From the NCBI GenBank assembly GCA_020465985.1, contig JAANYP010004321.1, positions 1 through 64,000 on the forward strand: a DNA stretch of 64,000 nucleotides, in the 5' to 3' direction. The position numbers and the translations under genes are program-made. Below are positions 12,518 to 24,922 of the stretch, one piece after another (position 1 is the first letter of the stretch; every line of letters begins with the position of its first letter). Below the pieces are notes generated by a model. The model searched no databases. It was not told the DNA's origin and saw only the letters and a program-made list of their open reading frames with translations. Origin of the DNA: Centrapalus pauciflorus. Taxonomy: Eukaryota > Streptophyta > Magnoliopsida > Asterales > Asteraceae.

Positions 12518-12993
12518 GAGTTAATTACATCAAAAGGTAATTTATTGTCACTATTTTTGCAATTTGGGTAATATACAAAAAAATATTTTTATTTAAGGTA
12601 ACATACTTTCTAAATCAAGTCAATCAAGGTAACCGTATCGGATGAAAATGTAAAAATTAATGTCATGACATTTTTTTATCCAATTATCAGTTTTTTTAAT
12701 TTCTAATATTGCTTAATTATTTTTAAAATTGCTCAAAATAGCAAGTTTTTATCAAAAAATACTTTTAAATTGCACAAAATAGTGCATATCATATAACAAT
12801 TAAACTGTCATTTCTGTAAAAAAAAATGCTGACTGGATAAAGAAACTGTCACGTCAGTATATTTTACCGTTCAATCTGATATGATTACCTTGATTGACTT
12901 GATTTGGAAAGTATGTTAACTTGATTAGAAAAAAATTAGTACGTTACCCAAATTGAAAAAAATATGACAGTACCCTTTTAATGCAATTAACCC
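12518..12993. mobile_element. Mutator-type MITE with long terminal inverted repeats
   Basis: A 476-bp element whose two ends are inverted copies over roughly 120 bp with some mismatches. The left end starts GAGTTAATTACATCAAAAGG; the right end read backwards starts GGGTTAATTGCATTAAAAGG. It is flanked by a perfect 9-bp duplication, TACATATTA (12509-12517 and 12994-13002). Long inverted repeats and a 9-bp duplication are the hallmark of Mutator-like elements. It encodes no transposase. Confidence 0.88.
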
Positions 12994-13238
12994 TACATAT
13001 TATATCAACTAAATTGATAAATATAGATTATAATGTGTTATAGTTTTTTTTAAAAAACACAGTAAAAATTTATTACACTGCACCCCCAGAACGTTCCAAA
13101 TTACTATATATAACAATTCCCAGGGGGAATTGCACTGTTTTCAAGCTATTCACAAGTCACTATTTATAAGTTTTTTTTTTTTTTTTTTTTCACAACTCAT
13201 TTTCCTTTGGCTTTTGTAGACTTGTGCTTCCTCTCTCT

Positions 13239-13842
13239 TAGGGGTAAGCAAAATGCGGTTTGGGTAGATTTTCCTTAAAAACCAATATCCGAACCAAAAC
13301 TTTCGGTTTTGGATTTTAGAAACCAAACCATTTGGTTTTTTTTCGGTTTTCGGATTTTCGGTTTGAACTTCGGCTTTTTCGGTTTGGATTTCGGTTTTTT
13401 AATTTAATCTTTTATATTTCATATTTTTTTTTCTTCATTCATAAAACCTATTGTATATTAGTACGTTTAACAATAATAAATTTAATTATTGCATAAATTC
13501 AATAAAAAATAAAATCTAGGCTTAAAAAAACAACACAAAACATATGAAATGGTTATTAAAAGAGAAAAATAAAATAAAAACCAATAATCTAAAGAATGAA
13601 TCACTAAAAAATTTCTCAATAAGAATAAAAAAATATTCAAAGAAACAAAATTTTAATATTTATATAACTTTCGTTTCGGTTTGGAGTTTTTCGGTTTTTG
13701 TGTATATGACAAAACCGAAACCGAACCAAAATTTTCGGTTTTAGAAAATCCATCGTCCAGACCAAAGTCCAAATCAAATGGTTTGGATTTTCGGTTTCGG
13801 TATTTCGATATTTTTCGGTTTTGGTTTTTTTGCACACCCATA
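13239..13842. mobile_element. hAT-like non-autonomous element
   Basis: The ends are imperfect inverted repeats: TAGGGGTAAGCAAAA at the left and, read backwards, TATGGGTGTGCAAAA at the right. The 8-bp flanks CTCTCTCT (13231-13238) and CTCTCCTA (13843-13850) agree at 6 of 8 positions, as in an old hAT-type duplication. The interior is rich in TTTCGGTTT and AAACCGAAA in both orientations, which is where the small reading frames come from. No transposase. Confidence 0.55.
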
Positions 13843-13850
13843 CTCTCCTA

Positions 13851-15129
13851 ATAGCACCATGCGGCCATCATTGCTCTCTTATAGCAGCACCCATCTCAAT
13901 TTTTTACTGCAACTGCCACCATCTTTCCTCCTTGCATTAGTTTGAAGTTTAAATCGAGGTCTAACCATCATCTTCGACAACCAGTGGTGCTAATTTGAAA
14001 TTCAATTGCAAGCAAAACGATGTGTTTGAATGTCGAGGGTTTCGGTATCATGGTTGAAGGTTTCGGGTTTAGATCGATGGGTTCTAAGGTTAAAGGTTTT
14101 CTGGTTCAAATTGGAAGTTTTAGGTGTAGCTCAATCATCATTGAAGGTTTTATTTTTCAGATGTTCTTTAGGTATATGAGGGTGAGTTGCCGTTTGAAGT
14201 CACTACATTGTTAAAGGGTTCGATTTCTTTTCAACTTTTCGTTTTCAATTGTTGTTTAGGTATGAGGGTGAGTTGCCGTTCGAAGTCATTACCATTGTTA
14301 AAGGGTTTGGTTTCCTTGTTGCTACTACTATATATGAATGGTTCGAGCAGTTATACCTTGAGGTCGTGAATAAGGCAAAGAAGAAACCACCAAACTCATA
14401 TTTTATTATTCCAATTCTATGTGCTTTCAAGTTTCAACTAATTTTATTTAATTGGTTATAAACAGAAGCATTTGAAGAATCAAGATCGGGTTCGTCTAGA
14501 TTACAATCAAATTATGACAAGTTGATAGTAACTTTTTAAACAAAAATCTTATAATATGAGAAACTGATGCTGCACATTGCGTTTTCCAATTTCATGACGT
14601 GTTTAATTTTGTTAGATATCATGTTCTGTACCCATTTGTTTAATGATTTGAACCTATATAACATGGATTGTCTCCTACTTGATCTTAATCCTAATAGTTG
14701 AAATATTTTCTGCACACCATTCGTTTGAGGAAATGGTTGTACCTAGGTGGCAATCTTGACCCAACGGGTCAAACAGACCGAATGGTTAAATGGAACCATT
14801 GTAGAAAACTAAGATAAAACATAATTTTTTTAAAAAAATGAAAATTTATAAAACGGTGTATTAAAAAAAATTCAAAATTATGTAAATTTTACACCTTTTG
14901 GTCGTCAACCCGTTTGCTTGAATGAGCTCAAATTGTCACCCCTACTTGTACCAAATTCTATTACTAAGCTACTAATTTTTATGAATTCGATCTTTTGGTA
15001 AATGTGTTATTAGTTGTTTCAGAGTCATTATTTTTGTGTCCATGATTGACTTCAATTGTCATTTATACGTAAATGCGTTGCTTTTCGAATTTCGATTATA
15101 TTAATTATTCATTAGAACACAAACTTATT
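13851..15129. other. Non-coding DNA with an internal duplication
   Basis: A segment around GAGGGTGAGTTGCCGTT occurs twice in a row (about 14165-14220 and 14254-14309), each time with CATTGTTAAAGGGTT. In one frame it reads YEGELPFEV followed by VKGF. It could be a captured exon that duplicated, but I recognise no protein. The rest shows no feature. Confidence 0.4.
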
Positions 15130-15160
15130 CCCGCCACAACGTGCGGGCTCTTTTCCTCGT
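15130..15160 (+). mobile_element. Helitron-like 3' terminus
   Basis: TTATTCCCGCCACAACGTGCGGG forms a GC-rich hairpin (stem CCCGC 15130-15134 with GCGGG 15143-15147) in an AT-rich setting. It is followed by CTCTTTTC and then CTCG|T. Plant Helitrons end in such a hairpin about ten bases before CTRR, inserted before T. Here the last motif would be CTCG, one base off CTAG. A possible 5' end, TCCAAATTACTATATATAAC, lies near 13099, but the preceding base is T rather than A, so the element's extent is not claimed. Confidence 0.45.
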
Positions 15161-15194
15161 TTAGTTAGAATCCTGACTAAACATTTTTATACTG

Positions 15195-15380
15195 CACCAT
15201 TTCACTTTTCTTTCTCTCTTCTTTGGTGCAAACCCTAGCCGCTTCCTTTTTCCTTTCTCTCTTCTTTGGTGCGAACCTAAACCCTAGCACCACTCACAAG
15301 GTTTCCCCCCTTCCACCCTCACACCGGTAGCAGCTCCACAGGACCGGCGACCACCCTCACGCCGGTAGCAGCTCCACTGT
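15195..15380. repeat. Two short direct duplications in a UTR-like stretch
   Basis: CTTTCTCTCTTCTTTGGTGC is repeated (about 15208 and 15257), each copy followed by an AACCCTAGC motif. CCACCCTCAC(A/G)CCGGTAGCAG is repeated about 40 bp apart (about 15316 and 15352). The CT-rich stretch with AAACCCTAGC resembles plant 5' leaders and may be a captured promoter or leader fragment. Confidence 0.5.
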
Positions 15381-18300
15381 TGCCGTTGTTAGCATTCGTC
15401 CAACATTTCCTGTAGATCTAGAATCCATCATCTCCGTAAACACGTACAAATGGTAAAAAATGATAGATTCGTTGATCTGGTAGTCAATAGATTTTATACT
15501 AAGGAGACGAAAAACTTAAGTACGAAAGGGAGAAAACTCAACCCTCAAGATTTGAAAATCGTTTAGTGATAACTCAAAGGAGACGAACAACCATCTCTTC
15601 TTGATCTACACTCGTTTGAATCGAAGGTACCATGAATACAGACCACTGCCTACTTTTGTTTAGTGTTTTCATTTGTTTAAAGTTTGACTTTCAATTTATG
15701 TTTGTGATGATTCTAAATATTTCTACCAAATCATGAGTTAAGGTTTGTTTTTGATTTCTGATTTTTGAGGGGAAAAAAATATTTCTAAATGCTTCTACCA
15801 AGTAGCAACAGTAGTAACTATGTAAAATTGACGGAAAAAACAAAGATATCTCCTCATCACATGACAGAAATTAATTCAAATATCAGAAATTAATTCAATA
15901 TTACGGATTTTGTTACATATATCCCTAGGCAATATTTGATTGTGCAATCTATTCCTTGGCTTTACCTAGCTAGAAATAGATAAGGTTTCTTTACTTGACT
16001 TTTAGGTTTGAATTGTATGTTTTTATGCTGGTTTCAGAAAGTGATGATCTTATATGTCATCTCTAAATATGCTCGTTCAAGTTGCTCGTGGTCTGCAATT
16101 ACATCAAAGTGATTGTAACCTTGGCATCACAAAATGTTTCAAAGTCATCTCTATCACCATCGTTTGGTTCTGTGATGGTTATTCATTGTTCCTGAACATA
16201 TAGACTATTCTTTGCAGTTACTTTTTCTCTGGAAGCAGTTTTGAGGTACATTTGAGAATTTGACTACCTGGTTGTTAGTCATATGTTTGTTCTGCTAGGG
16301 ATATGCAATAGTTTATGTTTTATGATACCTATTGCTGTTTCATGTTCATTTTATCTCCCCAATATATTCTAATTTTTAATTATTCCTGGAAGGTTGTTGA
16401 AAATGTTGATAATATATTCATTTTTTTCTTGGCAGATGCCTCTAGTTAGACATGTACCCTTCTCCTTCCAAAGTGGCTTCCTCATCAGTCATTTTGTAAT
16501 CCATCTCCTAATGGGTTTATCACATATCCTTTCAGTCTACTCGCCCCCGTTGGCCGTAGGAAATTTCGGTGGGGGCTACCCTTTTTTCTTTCAACACGAG
16601 TATAACCCACTTTCAAAGTAAATGAACTGAAGTTCTTTAACTGTGTTAAATATTTAAGTCATAATGTTATAAACGTTCTCGTTAAAGAATTAACATTTAT
16701 GTGTTGATTTAAATAATTTAAGTGATAATATTATAAAGAGATCACACTTAACCGGTTGTGATGATTTTCTTTGTTTTGCGAGCCATATACATGCCAAAAT
16801 TTTATACCCAAGTTTTTAGTTTCTCATTGAAATTCAAATAACCATTTTTGGGCTTTGCCAAAATAAGTTCCCGTTCAAGCTGCATATCAAATGTTCCATA
16901 CCAAATTGTAAAAGCCTACCCAATTTTTGCAGATTGTGTTGTTTCAGTGAGTTTTTTTGGCCTTGTTTGGTGCAGGTATCATCTATTCAAAGTTGAGGGC
17001 CCTCTCTGGTCTGGCATTTTTAAAACATCCGGTATGTCTCATAATTCCATATATAGATATAAAGTTTTTGTTAAAAAATTTGCCTGACCTATAGGTCTGG
17101 CATGATTTTACTTGTTTCAAGCTTGACCCATAGGTTTTCTGTTAAAAAATTGACTTTTGTGTTATTACTTCATGCACACTTGATTGAAGCAAATCATGTT
17201 TAAATGTTTGATTTAATATAGGGAAAATTATGCAAAAAATATCAAAGTATAATAGGTTATTAATATCACAGACAAAATTTGACTACCATGTTTATCTTTT
17301 TGGTTTTTAAATTTTGAATTCAGTTTGTTGTCATTTCTTTTTTGGTTTTCGGCTTTCAAATTCAATTTCTGATATTTGAAATTGGTTTTTGAAGAATTTA
17401 TAATATCGCTTTTGACTGATTAAATTTGTGGGCCAACACTGACTGTAAGATATATATACAATATGTGTGGGTCTGAAAAGTCTATTAAAACAAAAATAAA
17501 ATGAGTTTTGAAACTTGTCATTTTGGATTAATCTCTTGCTTTACTCAAAATTTTTGACATTTGTTTTGTTGAATTTTTGTAGCATTTGAAATTTGTTCGT
17601 CATTGTTTTTAGGACTAAAATATCTTCATGACTAATTATCAATATTTAGAAAACATGAATTGCATTGAAAAATGTATTGATTGTATGTAGTTGGAAATCA
17701 ATCATTTATTCCTTTTTAGTCTTGCCAAAAGAATAATACCACAATACAAACGCAATATCACGTGATTAGGATTATCTGCATTGCATGTTGTTTATTAATC
17801 GTTTGAATTTATATTCATTAACCCTTTAACACTCAGTTCTTGAAACAAAATTAACGAAGGAAAGAAGAAGAAAGTTGAAGAAACAAAAAAAAATTGTGTT
17901 CTTTGTCAAACCCAAGGGAAAGAAAGTTACCATGAGGAGGGAAAGTGAGGTAATCTTCCTCTCAAAACTTTCTGCCCAATTATGGGAAGAAAGGGAAAGA
18001 AAGAAAAAATAGACCCTTTCTCTCCCCCTTTCTTTCCTTCATACTTTTTCTCTCTCCTTCCCAAATTTGAGAACAGATGGTAAATTCTTGACTATTTCTT
18101 GGCTTTTCTCTTGGCTATTTCAACCATACCGATCAATTTCTGGAATTTACTAAAACCAGTTTTATGGAAGTGCAGCCAAAAGGGAAACAAATCGACTCAC
18201 AAGCAAGATTCTGATCCAATGATGAAGACACATGGAAACTGATACATATGCTTTCAGATATTAGAAAGACAAAGGAAAAATGCATTATTGGAAAATGAAT

Positions 18301-18430
18301 CTCATCGTTTCACAGGTATGATTAGTTAAACACTTTTGTTGGAAAATTAATTTCATAGTCTTTCAGTGCATCATATTTCTTTCTTTTCTTTATGTTTCAT
18401 TTGAAACAAACATGTTTACCTGCCACAGAT
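15381..18430. other. Non-coding DNA, possibly remnants of a captured gene
   Basis: No long frame and no recognised protein. There are splice-like edges: TTTCTTGGCAG before ATG 16437, and TTGGTGCAG before 16976 with GGTATGTC about 55 bp later. These look like exons of an unidentified gene but match nothing I know. Treat as unannotated. Confidence 0.3.
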
Positions 18431-19082
18431 TTCAAAACAAACTGCAGGCTAAGTATTCGAAACTGTCACAATATGGTTGATAAATAATCAGCAACAAAAT
18501 AACGAAAGAGAGTGATAAAAAAATATAAATAACGAAAGAGGGTGATAAAGAAATTACCTTGATTGTCGTTGATGCAGGGTGTTTTTGCCCGATTGCAACA
18601 GCAGGCTAACGAAGCTGGATGAAAACATAAGGCAACAGAATTTAGAAGCTGGATGAAAACGTAAAGCTGGAATTTAGAAGCTGGAACTTGGGGCAGCAGG
18701 AAGACGTAAACAGTATGAATTTTTTGAATCTGGATGGAGTTTTTTTTTGATATAGCAGATTGTTTCTTTTTATTATAGTACAAACAATGGACTTGGGGAG
18801 AGTAAGAGGTGGCTTGGGGAGAGTAAAAGGTGGTTTGGGGAAGTGTAAATGTGTAATAGATGGTTTAGGGAAACAAAATAATAATTATGTTTCCTGCTTT
18901 CAATTTTCTGCTATTAATTAATATCTGATTTTTTTAATATCCGATTTTTTAAAGGTTTGTTGCATTAAAGAGTTGTACATCATGCATTAGTAACATCAAT
19001 GTCTTCAAATTCAAGATTGTGTATAAGTTGATTGCACCTTGTGCATTGTAAGTTGTAAAACTCTAAATGCTTTATCAGTAGT

Positions 19083-19084
<2 letters not shown>
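18431..19084. repeat. Short local tandem duplications at the right end of the insertion
   Basis: AATAACGAAAGAG with GTGATAAA occurs twice (about 18498-18550). GAAGCTGGATGAAAAC occurs twice (about 18612 and 18648) with a related GAAGCTGGAA copy. A GGCTTGGGGAGAGTAA-type unit repeats two to three times around 18790-18840. No gene is seen. Confidence 0.55.
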
Positions 19085-19123
<39 letters not shown>

Positions 19124-20557
19124 GAGCTTTTTAAAGGTTTTTCGGCCTACTTTGTGGCTGTTTTTGTCCAAGCTCCAAAACGATTTGGGCTTTGGTTTTC
19201 ATAGTCATAAAACTACTATATACAAATAATTATTCATGTTAAGAACGTCCATTTTTCGAGGTGTTTAGGTTAGGAAAAATGTTCGTTAAAAACCCTATGT
19301 TGGCCATTTTTGAGCTGTCAAACTTTCGGGTTCCCAAATAATATTTAAGGGTTCTAAATTCCATATTAAATTATGAAAACCTCCAAATTTTAAGTTAAGA
19401 CATAGATATAAATTTTGATACAAGAATCAACTTATTTCGTTAAGTTATGAATTAGTTATGATTTTTCAAAGTCGACGTAATATTTCTGCCGAAAATCCGG
19501 ATTTCATAAACTTGAAACAACTTTTGATTCTTGTTGTTTATTTAAAAACCACATGTATAAAAGGTTACGAAACACATTTATATAACTTAATTTCATAATA
19601 TTTATACTTACATAATGTGTTTATATATTTATAAACATATTTGAAGAAAACAAACTTAAAACAAAACTAGTGATTTATAAACTTGAGTTTTTATGAAACT
19701 TGTTGTTGTTGGTGATTATATATATTATGAAATTCTTAGATAAACATAAATATAAAAGATTATAAGTTAGTATTTAGTTACTTTGAGGTATAAGAAGTAT
19801 GCCAAAATGAGAAGAAGTTGAAACTCTTGAAAGATTGCACCAAAAACACTTGAAATATTGCAAGAACAAAAGTTGCAAAGTTTTGGCGTTCTTGCACACC
19901 TTGTGGCCAGATTTGAGAGGAGGAAAGAAAAAGAGAGTTTTTTGGCTTTTGAAGTGTGTGGAAATGAACGGAATTGAGGTCTTATTTATAAAAGATTTTT
20001 GGTCTTTCAAAATGGAGGTTGAGTGAGAATTTGGTTGAAGTGATAGAGTAAGATGAAAGAAGATATGATTTTGATCGTGAATGGTGTTTTGAATAAAAAA
20101 ATTGAAGTCAACACCTATGATGGGGACCACCTATGGCCGGCTAAAACAAGGTATTTATGATGTATTTTACTTTTTTTTTGTATAAATGTATTTCAAAATG
20201 TATTCTTGTATTTCCCTTTTTATGTAAATTGATAAATACTTTTGAATGCATTTGCTTAATGAATTGTTTTAGTCTTGCATAATTAATGTTAAGTAAGTGT
20301 ATTAATGTATGATTAGTGTCACTAAGCTTAATTTAATTATGTACTTAGTTGAATTAATCCATCATATCGTAGACCGATCAGATTAATTAATTTGTCGATT
20401 CATCGCACCAATGAAATTGTTTCTAATTGACTTGAATTTTCTTATGAACTTTGTTAATCACCTTGATAATTGTTAATGACCACTGATTAGCTTATAACTT
20501 GGTAATAAATACTGATTAGGTCATAGTTGCTAATCTGGTTTAGTGTTGGATGTTATA
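19085..20557 (-). repeat. LTR A, outer part (U3 side)
   Basis: Starts with a (TA)n run (19085-19117) and follows LTR B from 56143 to 57585, beginning with the ...CTTTTTAAAGGTTTTTCGGCCTAC block. On the - strand a TATA-like TTTATAAATAAG lies near 19982-19993. It ends GGATGTTATA where LTR B ends GGATGTTACA, so one end base has mutated. Reverse frames here are LTR shadows. Confidence 0.85.
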
Positions 20558-21035
20558 GTAATGTGCAGATAAAGAAAGCACTGTTTGATCTAGTGTTAAT
20601 ATTCTACCTGGAAAGTTGTTTGACATACATGATCTAGGCCCGTTACAAACGAATGATATAATTGATTCAGAGTGTTATCTAATTGATTCTTCAAACTCCG
20701 CTGCAATTGATTCAGAGTGTTATCTAATTGATGTGGTGGATGAATTTGCCCAGCAGCATAGTTCGTTAATCAACACTACTGAGTTGTTTTTTGCCGAGCA
20801 TGACATAGCTAAAATGAATTCTCACGAGTGTAACGAATTGGAGGTAGTCATGGAATCCACAATGGAATCAAAACAACCGCCCTGGACTCATAAGACTGAA
20901 AAGTTACCAACTGATTTGCCTCAATCAACAAAGTCTTCAATAGAACAACCACCTTTTCTAGAATTGAAGGAGCTACATGTTCATTTAAAGTACGCTTTCT
21001 TAGGTCAGAATGACACTCTTCCTGTTATATTTTAA
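20558..21035 (+). pseudogene. Athila protease remnant and PR-RT linker
   Basis: Directly after LTR A the frame reads GNVQIKKALFDL, the start of the Athila protease active site. The D-L-G-A-S motif is then broken and SVNILPGKLFDIHDLGPL continues in another frame. The break fits loss of about 7 bp between two CTAG repeats near 20590. The downstream linker is acidic and contains a short duplication, DSECYLID twice near 20668-20740. It ends at the stop at 21033-21035. Non-functional. Confidence 0.75.
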
Positions 21036-23753
21036 TCAGATCTGACCGAAGCGCAAGAAAAAGCCTTACTGCAAGTGTTAGTTAAATATAAAGAAGTAGT
21101 TGGACGGACTATAGCAAATTTAAAAGGAATTAGTCCTACTTTGTGTATGCATTGAATCATTACTGATCTAGAAGCTAAACTAGCACGAGATGCACAAAGG
21201 AGGTTAAATCCTAATTCAAAGGAAGTAGTTAAGAACGAAGTGTTAAAATGGTTGGACGCTGGGATAATCAACCCAAACTGTGCCTAAGAAATCTGGGATC
21301 ACAGTTATTGGCACTGAAGATGGAGGAAAGATAACTACCCGCCCTGTAACTGGATGGAGAGTATGCATAAATTATAGGAAACTAATTCCTGCTACTTCTA
21401 GGGATCACTTTCTACTACCATTTAAAGATCAAATTGTGGAAAAGTTAGCAGGTCAAGAATTCTATTGTTTCCTCGATGGTTATTCTGGCTATAATCAAAT
21501 TCCATTTCATCCGGAGGATCAAGAGAACACTACATTTACATGCTCATATAGCACTTTTGCGTACCGGAGGATGCCGTTCGGTCTATGTAAAGCACCCGCC
21601 ACATTCCAGCGTTGTATGATCGCTATCTTTTCAACATGGTGGGTGGTTCTCTTGAGATATTTATGGATGACTTTTCCATATTTGATAAGACATTTGAAGA
21701 CTGTCTAGGAGATTTAGAGAAAGTCCTAAAGAGATTCACTGAGACTAACTTAGTCTTAAGTTGGGAGAAAAGCCACTTCATGGTGAAAGAAGGGGTAGTC
21801 TTAGGTCACATAGTGTCCGAAAAAGGCATGGAAGTAGACAAAGGAAAAGTCCAATTAATATCTTCACTTCCACCCCCCCACCAATGTTAAAGGAATAAGA
21901 TCATTCCTAGGCCACGCTGGTTTTTATCAATGATTTATTAAGGATTTCAGTGAAATCTCAAGGCCGTTATGTAATCTTTTAGCAAAAGATGTTGAGTTTA
22001 ACTTCGATGAATTGTGTATGCAAGCATTTAAAAAACTTGAATCGAAGTTAACTGAAGCACCAATTCTGCAATCTCCAGATTGGTCTCAACCATTTGAGAT
22101 CATGTGCGATGCAAGTGATTATGCAGTGGGTACTGTGCTTGGCCAGAGACTAGAAAAGAAGACAGTGTTTAATTACTACACAGGTAAAACCTTTAATGAG
22201 GCACAAATAAATTATACAACTACGTACGGAGAAAGAATTGTTAGCAGTAGTATTTGCCCTAGATAAATTTAGATCATATAGTTGGGGGGTAAAAGTAATT
22301 GTGTACTCTGACCACAGCGCTTTAAGGCATTTATTACCAAAGAAGGATGCCAAGCCTCGACTTATTCGGTGGATCCTTCGATTGCAGGAATTTAATTTAG
22401 AAATTAGGGATAAGAAATGCATGGAAAATTTGTTGTTGCCGACCATTTATCTAGGCTCCTAAGTATTCCAACAAACTCAACTGATCATATCGGGGAAACC
22501 ATCCCTGATGAGCAATTATTATCAATTTCCAAAATCCCCTGGTTTGCGAATTTAGTTAACTATTTCTTATCAGGAAGATTTCCGGAGCACCGGAAGTCAC
22601 AACAAAGAAAATATTTATATGCTCAAGCAAGACAATATATTTGGGATGAGCCTGATTTATTTAAGATAGGTGCAGTCAAATTATGAGACGATGTGTCCCT
22701 GATTCAGAACATGAAGATATTCTTAAACACTGCCATGCATATGCATGTGGTGGTTATTTCAGTGCTAAGAAAACTGGCCACCGAATACTACAGTGTGGGT
22801 TTTTCTGGCCGACAATATTTTAGGATGCATATGAATTTGTTAAAGGATGCACGAGATGCCAGCAAACAGGCGGCATCGCAAAAAGGGATGAAATGCCCAT
22901 GACCCCAATATTAACTGTTGAAGGGATTGATTTTATGGGACCCTTCCCAAAATCATTTGGGTATGAATATATCTTGGTCGCAGTGGACTATGTTTCCAAA
23001 TGGGTGGAAGCAGAAACTACAAGAACCAATAATAACCGGGTAGTATGTAAATTTATAAAAAGAAATATCTTTGCATGCCACGGTATCCCTAGAGCTATAA
23101 TTAGTGATGGAGGGTCACATTTCAAAAATCAACATTTTGCAAAACTCCTTAAACATTATGAAGTTAATAATCAGATAGCCACGCCTTATCATCTGCAAAC
23201 TAGCGGACAAGTTGAGATTTCTAACAGAGAAATCAAGAGAATCCTAGAAAAAACAGTGAGACCGGATAGTAAAGATTGGTCACAAAGGCTGGAGGATGCT
23301 CTATGGACGTACAGGACTGCATTTAAAATACCTATTGGTATGTCCTCATATCAACTTGTTTATGGTACGTTGTGTCACATTCCCGTTGAATTGGAACACC
23401 GAGGTTTGTGGGCAATTAGAAACACTAATTTTAATTTGCATGACGTTGGTCTCGATAGAAAATTCCAATTAAACGAATTGGAAGAAATTCATAGAGAAGC
23501 CTACGAAAGTGCTAAAATCTATAAAGAGAAAACTAAGGCTTTTCACGACAGAATGCTGAAAAATAAAATATTTACCAAAGGAAACAAGGTTTGGTTATTT
23601 AACACAAGACTCAGACTATTTCCGCGTAAATTAAAAAGCAAGTGGACAGGTCCATATATTGTAACCGAGGTCTACCCACATGGTGCGGTAGAAATTCAGG
23701 ACCTAAAAGGTGGTGCCCCATTCAAAGTCAATGGACATAGACTCAAATTATAA
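21036..23753 (+). pseudogene. pol: Athila reverse transcriptase - RNase H - integrase
   Basis: RT blocks read GWRVCINYRKL, LDGYSGYNQIP, RRMPFGLCKAPATFQRCM and FMDD at 21660-21671 in shifting frames. A short deletion has removed the segment before PKKSGITV near 21280. RNase H follows (CDASDYAVG near 22100; YSDHSALRHLL near 22300), then integrase with DFMGP near 22930, SDGGSHF near 23105 and the catalytic Glu near 23214. The integrase end (22893-23753) is one open frame of 286 residues and closes the polyprotein with VNGHRLKL. Frameshifts occur near 21640, 21880 (in a C run), 22240 and 22450, plus stops, so it is inactive. Confidence 0.88.
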
Positions 23754-24922
23754 GTTCAATGGGCCACTAATAATATGCTAGTCTCTGAACTTATAAGAAA
23801 AGAAGATCCAAAACTTAGCTAGAATAGCATTGGAGCAGTACGTCTAGCTGAAGAGTAAAACTTAGCGCTTCCTGGGAGGCAACCTAGAGAACTTTGTGGG
23901 TGTGTTTCTACAAACCCTCACGAGACAACACTCGTCCACTCGAGATACCGAGGGGTCTAACGGCTTGTTGCACGTGCTAAGTGCAATCGTGATTCCCTAC
24001 GAAAAGGTGGATTATTTGATTTGATTTTATTTTAAGTGTTTAATCTTAATTTATGTGTTAGTTTTATGTAACCAGCTATGTTGGGGAGGATTCTCCTCTC
24101 AAATTTAGTTGTTTTTAGGTCTAAATTAAGTGTAGGAATCACCACATCAGAAATTAAAATTTTTAAGCACGCGCGATGAATTATTTTTACCTGATTTAAT
24201 AGTGTAAGTTAGGGAGAGTTAGCGTAAGAATTCTAAAAAATTGAGAAATGGGTTTAGAGACTTGTGTGCGCCCCAGATTAAAAAATCTGAAAGCCTGGGC
24301 GCAGGCCTACGCCTGACCTACGCCCCGACGCGCTTAAAATCCTATAAATACAGAGCCCTACGCCTCAGATGTCACAAACCCTAAAAAGCGACTTAGGAGC
24401 GGCGATTTTCGATTTTAAAGGCTTAAACCCTATCAAATAACGTCCTTTTCACGTCAATTTTTCAATCTGTTGCTAGTTTTTCTCATGAATCGCTAAGGTT
24501 TACTTTTCATAACGCCCCTAGTTACATTGTACATTAATTTTTTATGGATTTATCATGCATGCATGGGATGAACGTTTTGGGGGTTACATTGTTTTTCAAA
24601 GAAAAAAGGTTAAATATAATTTTATATATCCATATAATTAGTACGGATATATTTTTGCAAAAGTTTTATTAAAAATCTTAGTTTTTTTTTTCTAGATATG
24701 CATTATTTTAAAGATTTTAAAAAGTTTTGTCAATAGGGTTGTTTTAATTGTTAAAATATTTATCATTAAGTTCATGCTTTAATAGGGTTAGTTTTGGCTC
24801 ACATTGTAGGTGAGAATTATGATTAGTCCATTTAATGTGAAAAAAGAGTTTTTAATTATTCATGCATTATTCATATAGGAAACCCTATATTAATATCCTA
24901 TTTTCCGCATATTTACTTGTAG
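23754..24922 (+). other. Athila post-pol spacer with promoter-like segment
   Basis: Non-coding. GCGCTTCCTGGGAGGCAACC (about 23866-23885) is a familiar Athila motif downstream of pol. A purine tract TTGGGGAGGA lies near 24080. At 24260-24360 a GC-rich block (GGGCGCAGGCCTACGCC) precedes the TATA box at 24343 and an AACCCTAAA leader-like sequence. This arrangement resembles the element's own LTR at 57940-58150. Confidence 0.65.
24343..24350 (+). promoter_or_regulatory. TATA box upstream of Athila ORF2a
   Basis: TATAAATA after a GC-rich block and before an ACAAACCCTAAAAAG leader-like stretch, 573 bp ahead of the ORF2a ATG. Candidate internal promoter for the post-pol ORFs. Confidence 0.5.

Noticed and set aside
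13081..13140. Helitron 5' end at TCCAAATTACTATATATAAC
   Set aside because: The preceding base is T rather than the A expected at an A|T insertion site, and no second copy is available to confirm the edge.
16394..17087. Short forward frames suggesting a small host gene
   Set aside because: No recognisable domain, no consistent exon chain, no promoter; mentioned only as possible captured fragments.
19774..20130. 118-residue reverse frame
   Set aside because: It lies within LTR A, has no family match I know and is not kept open in LTR B at 56820-57180.
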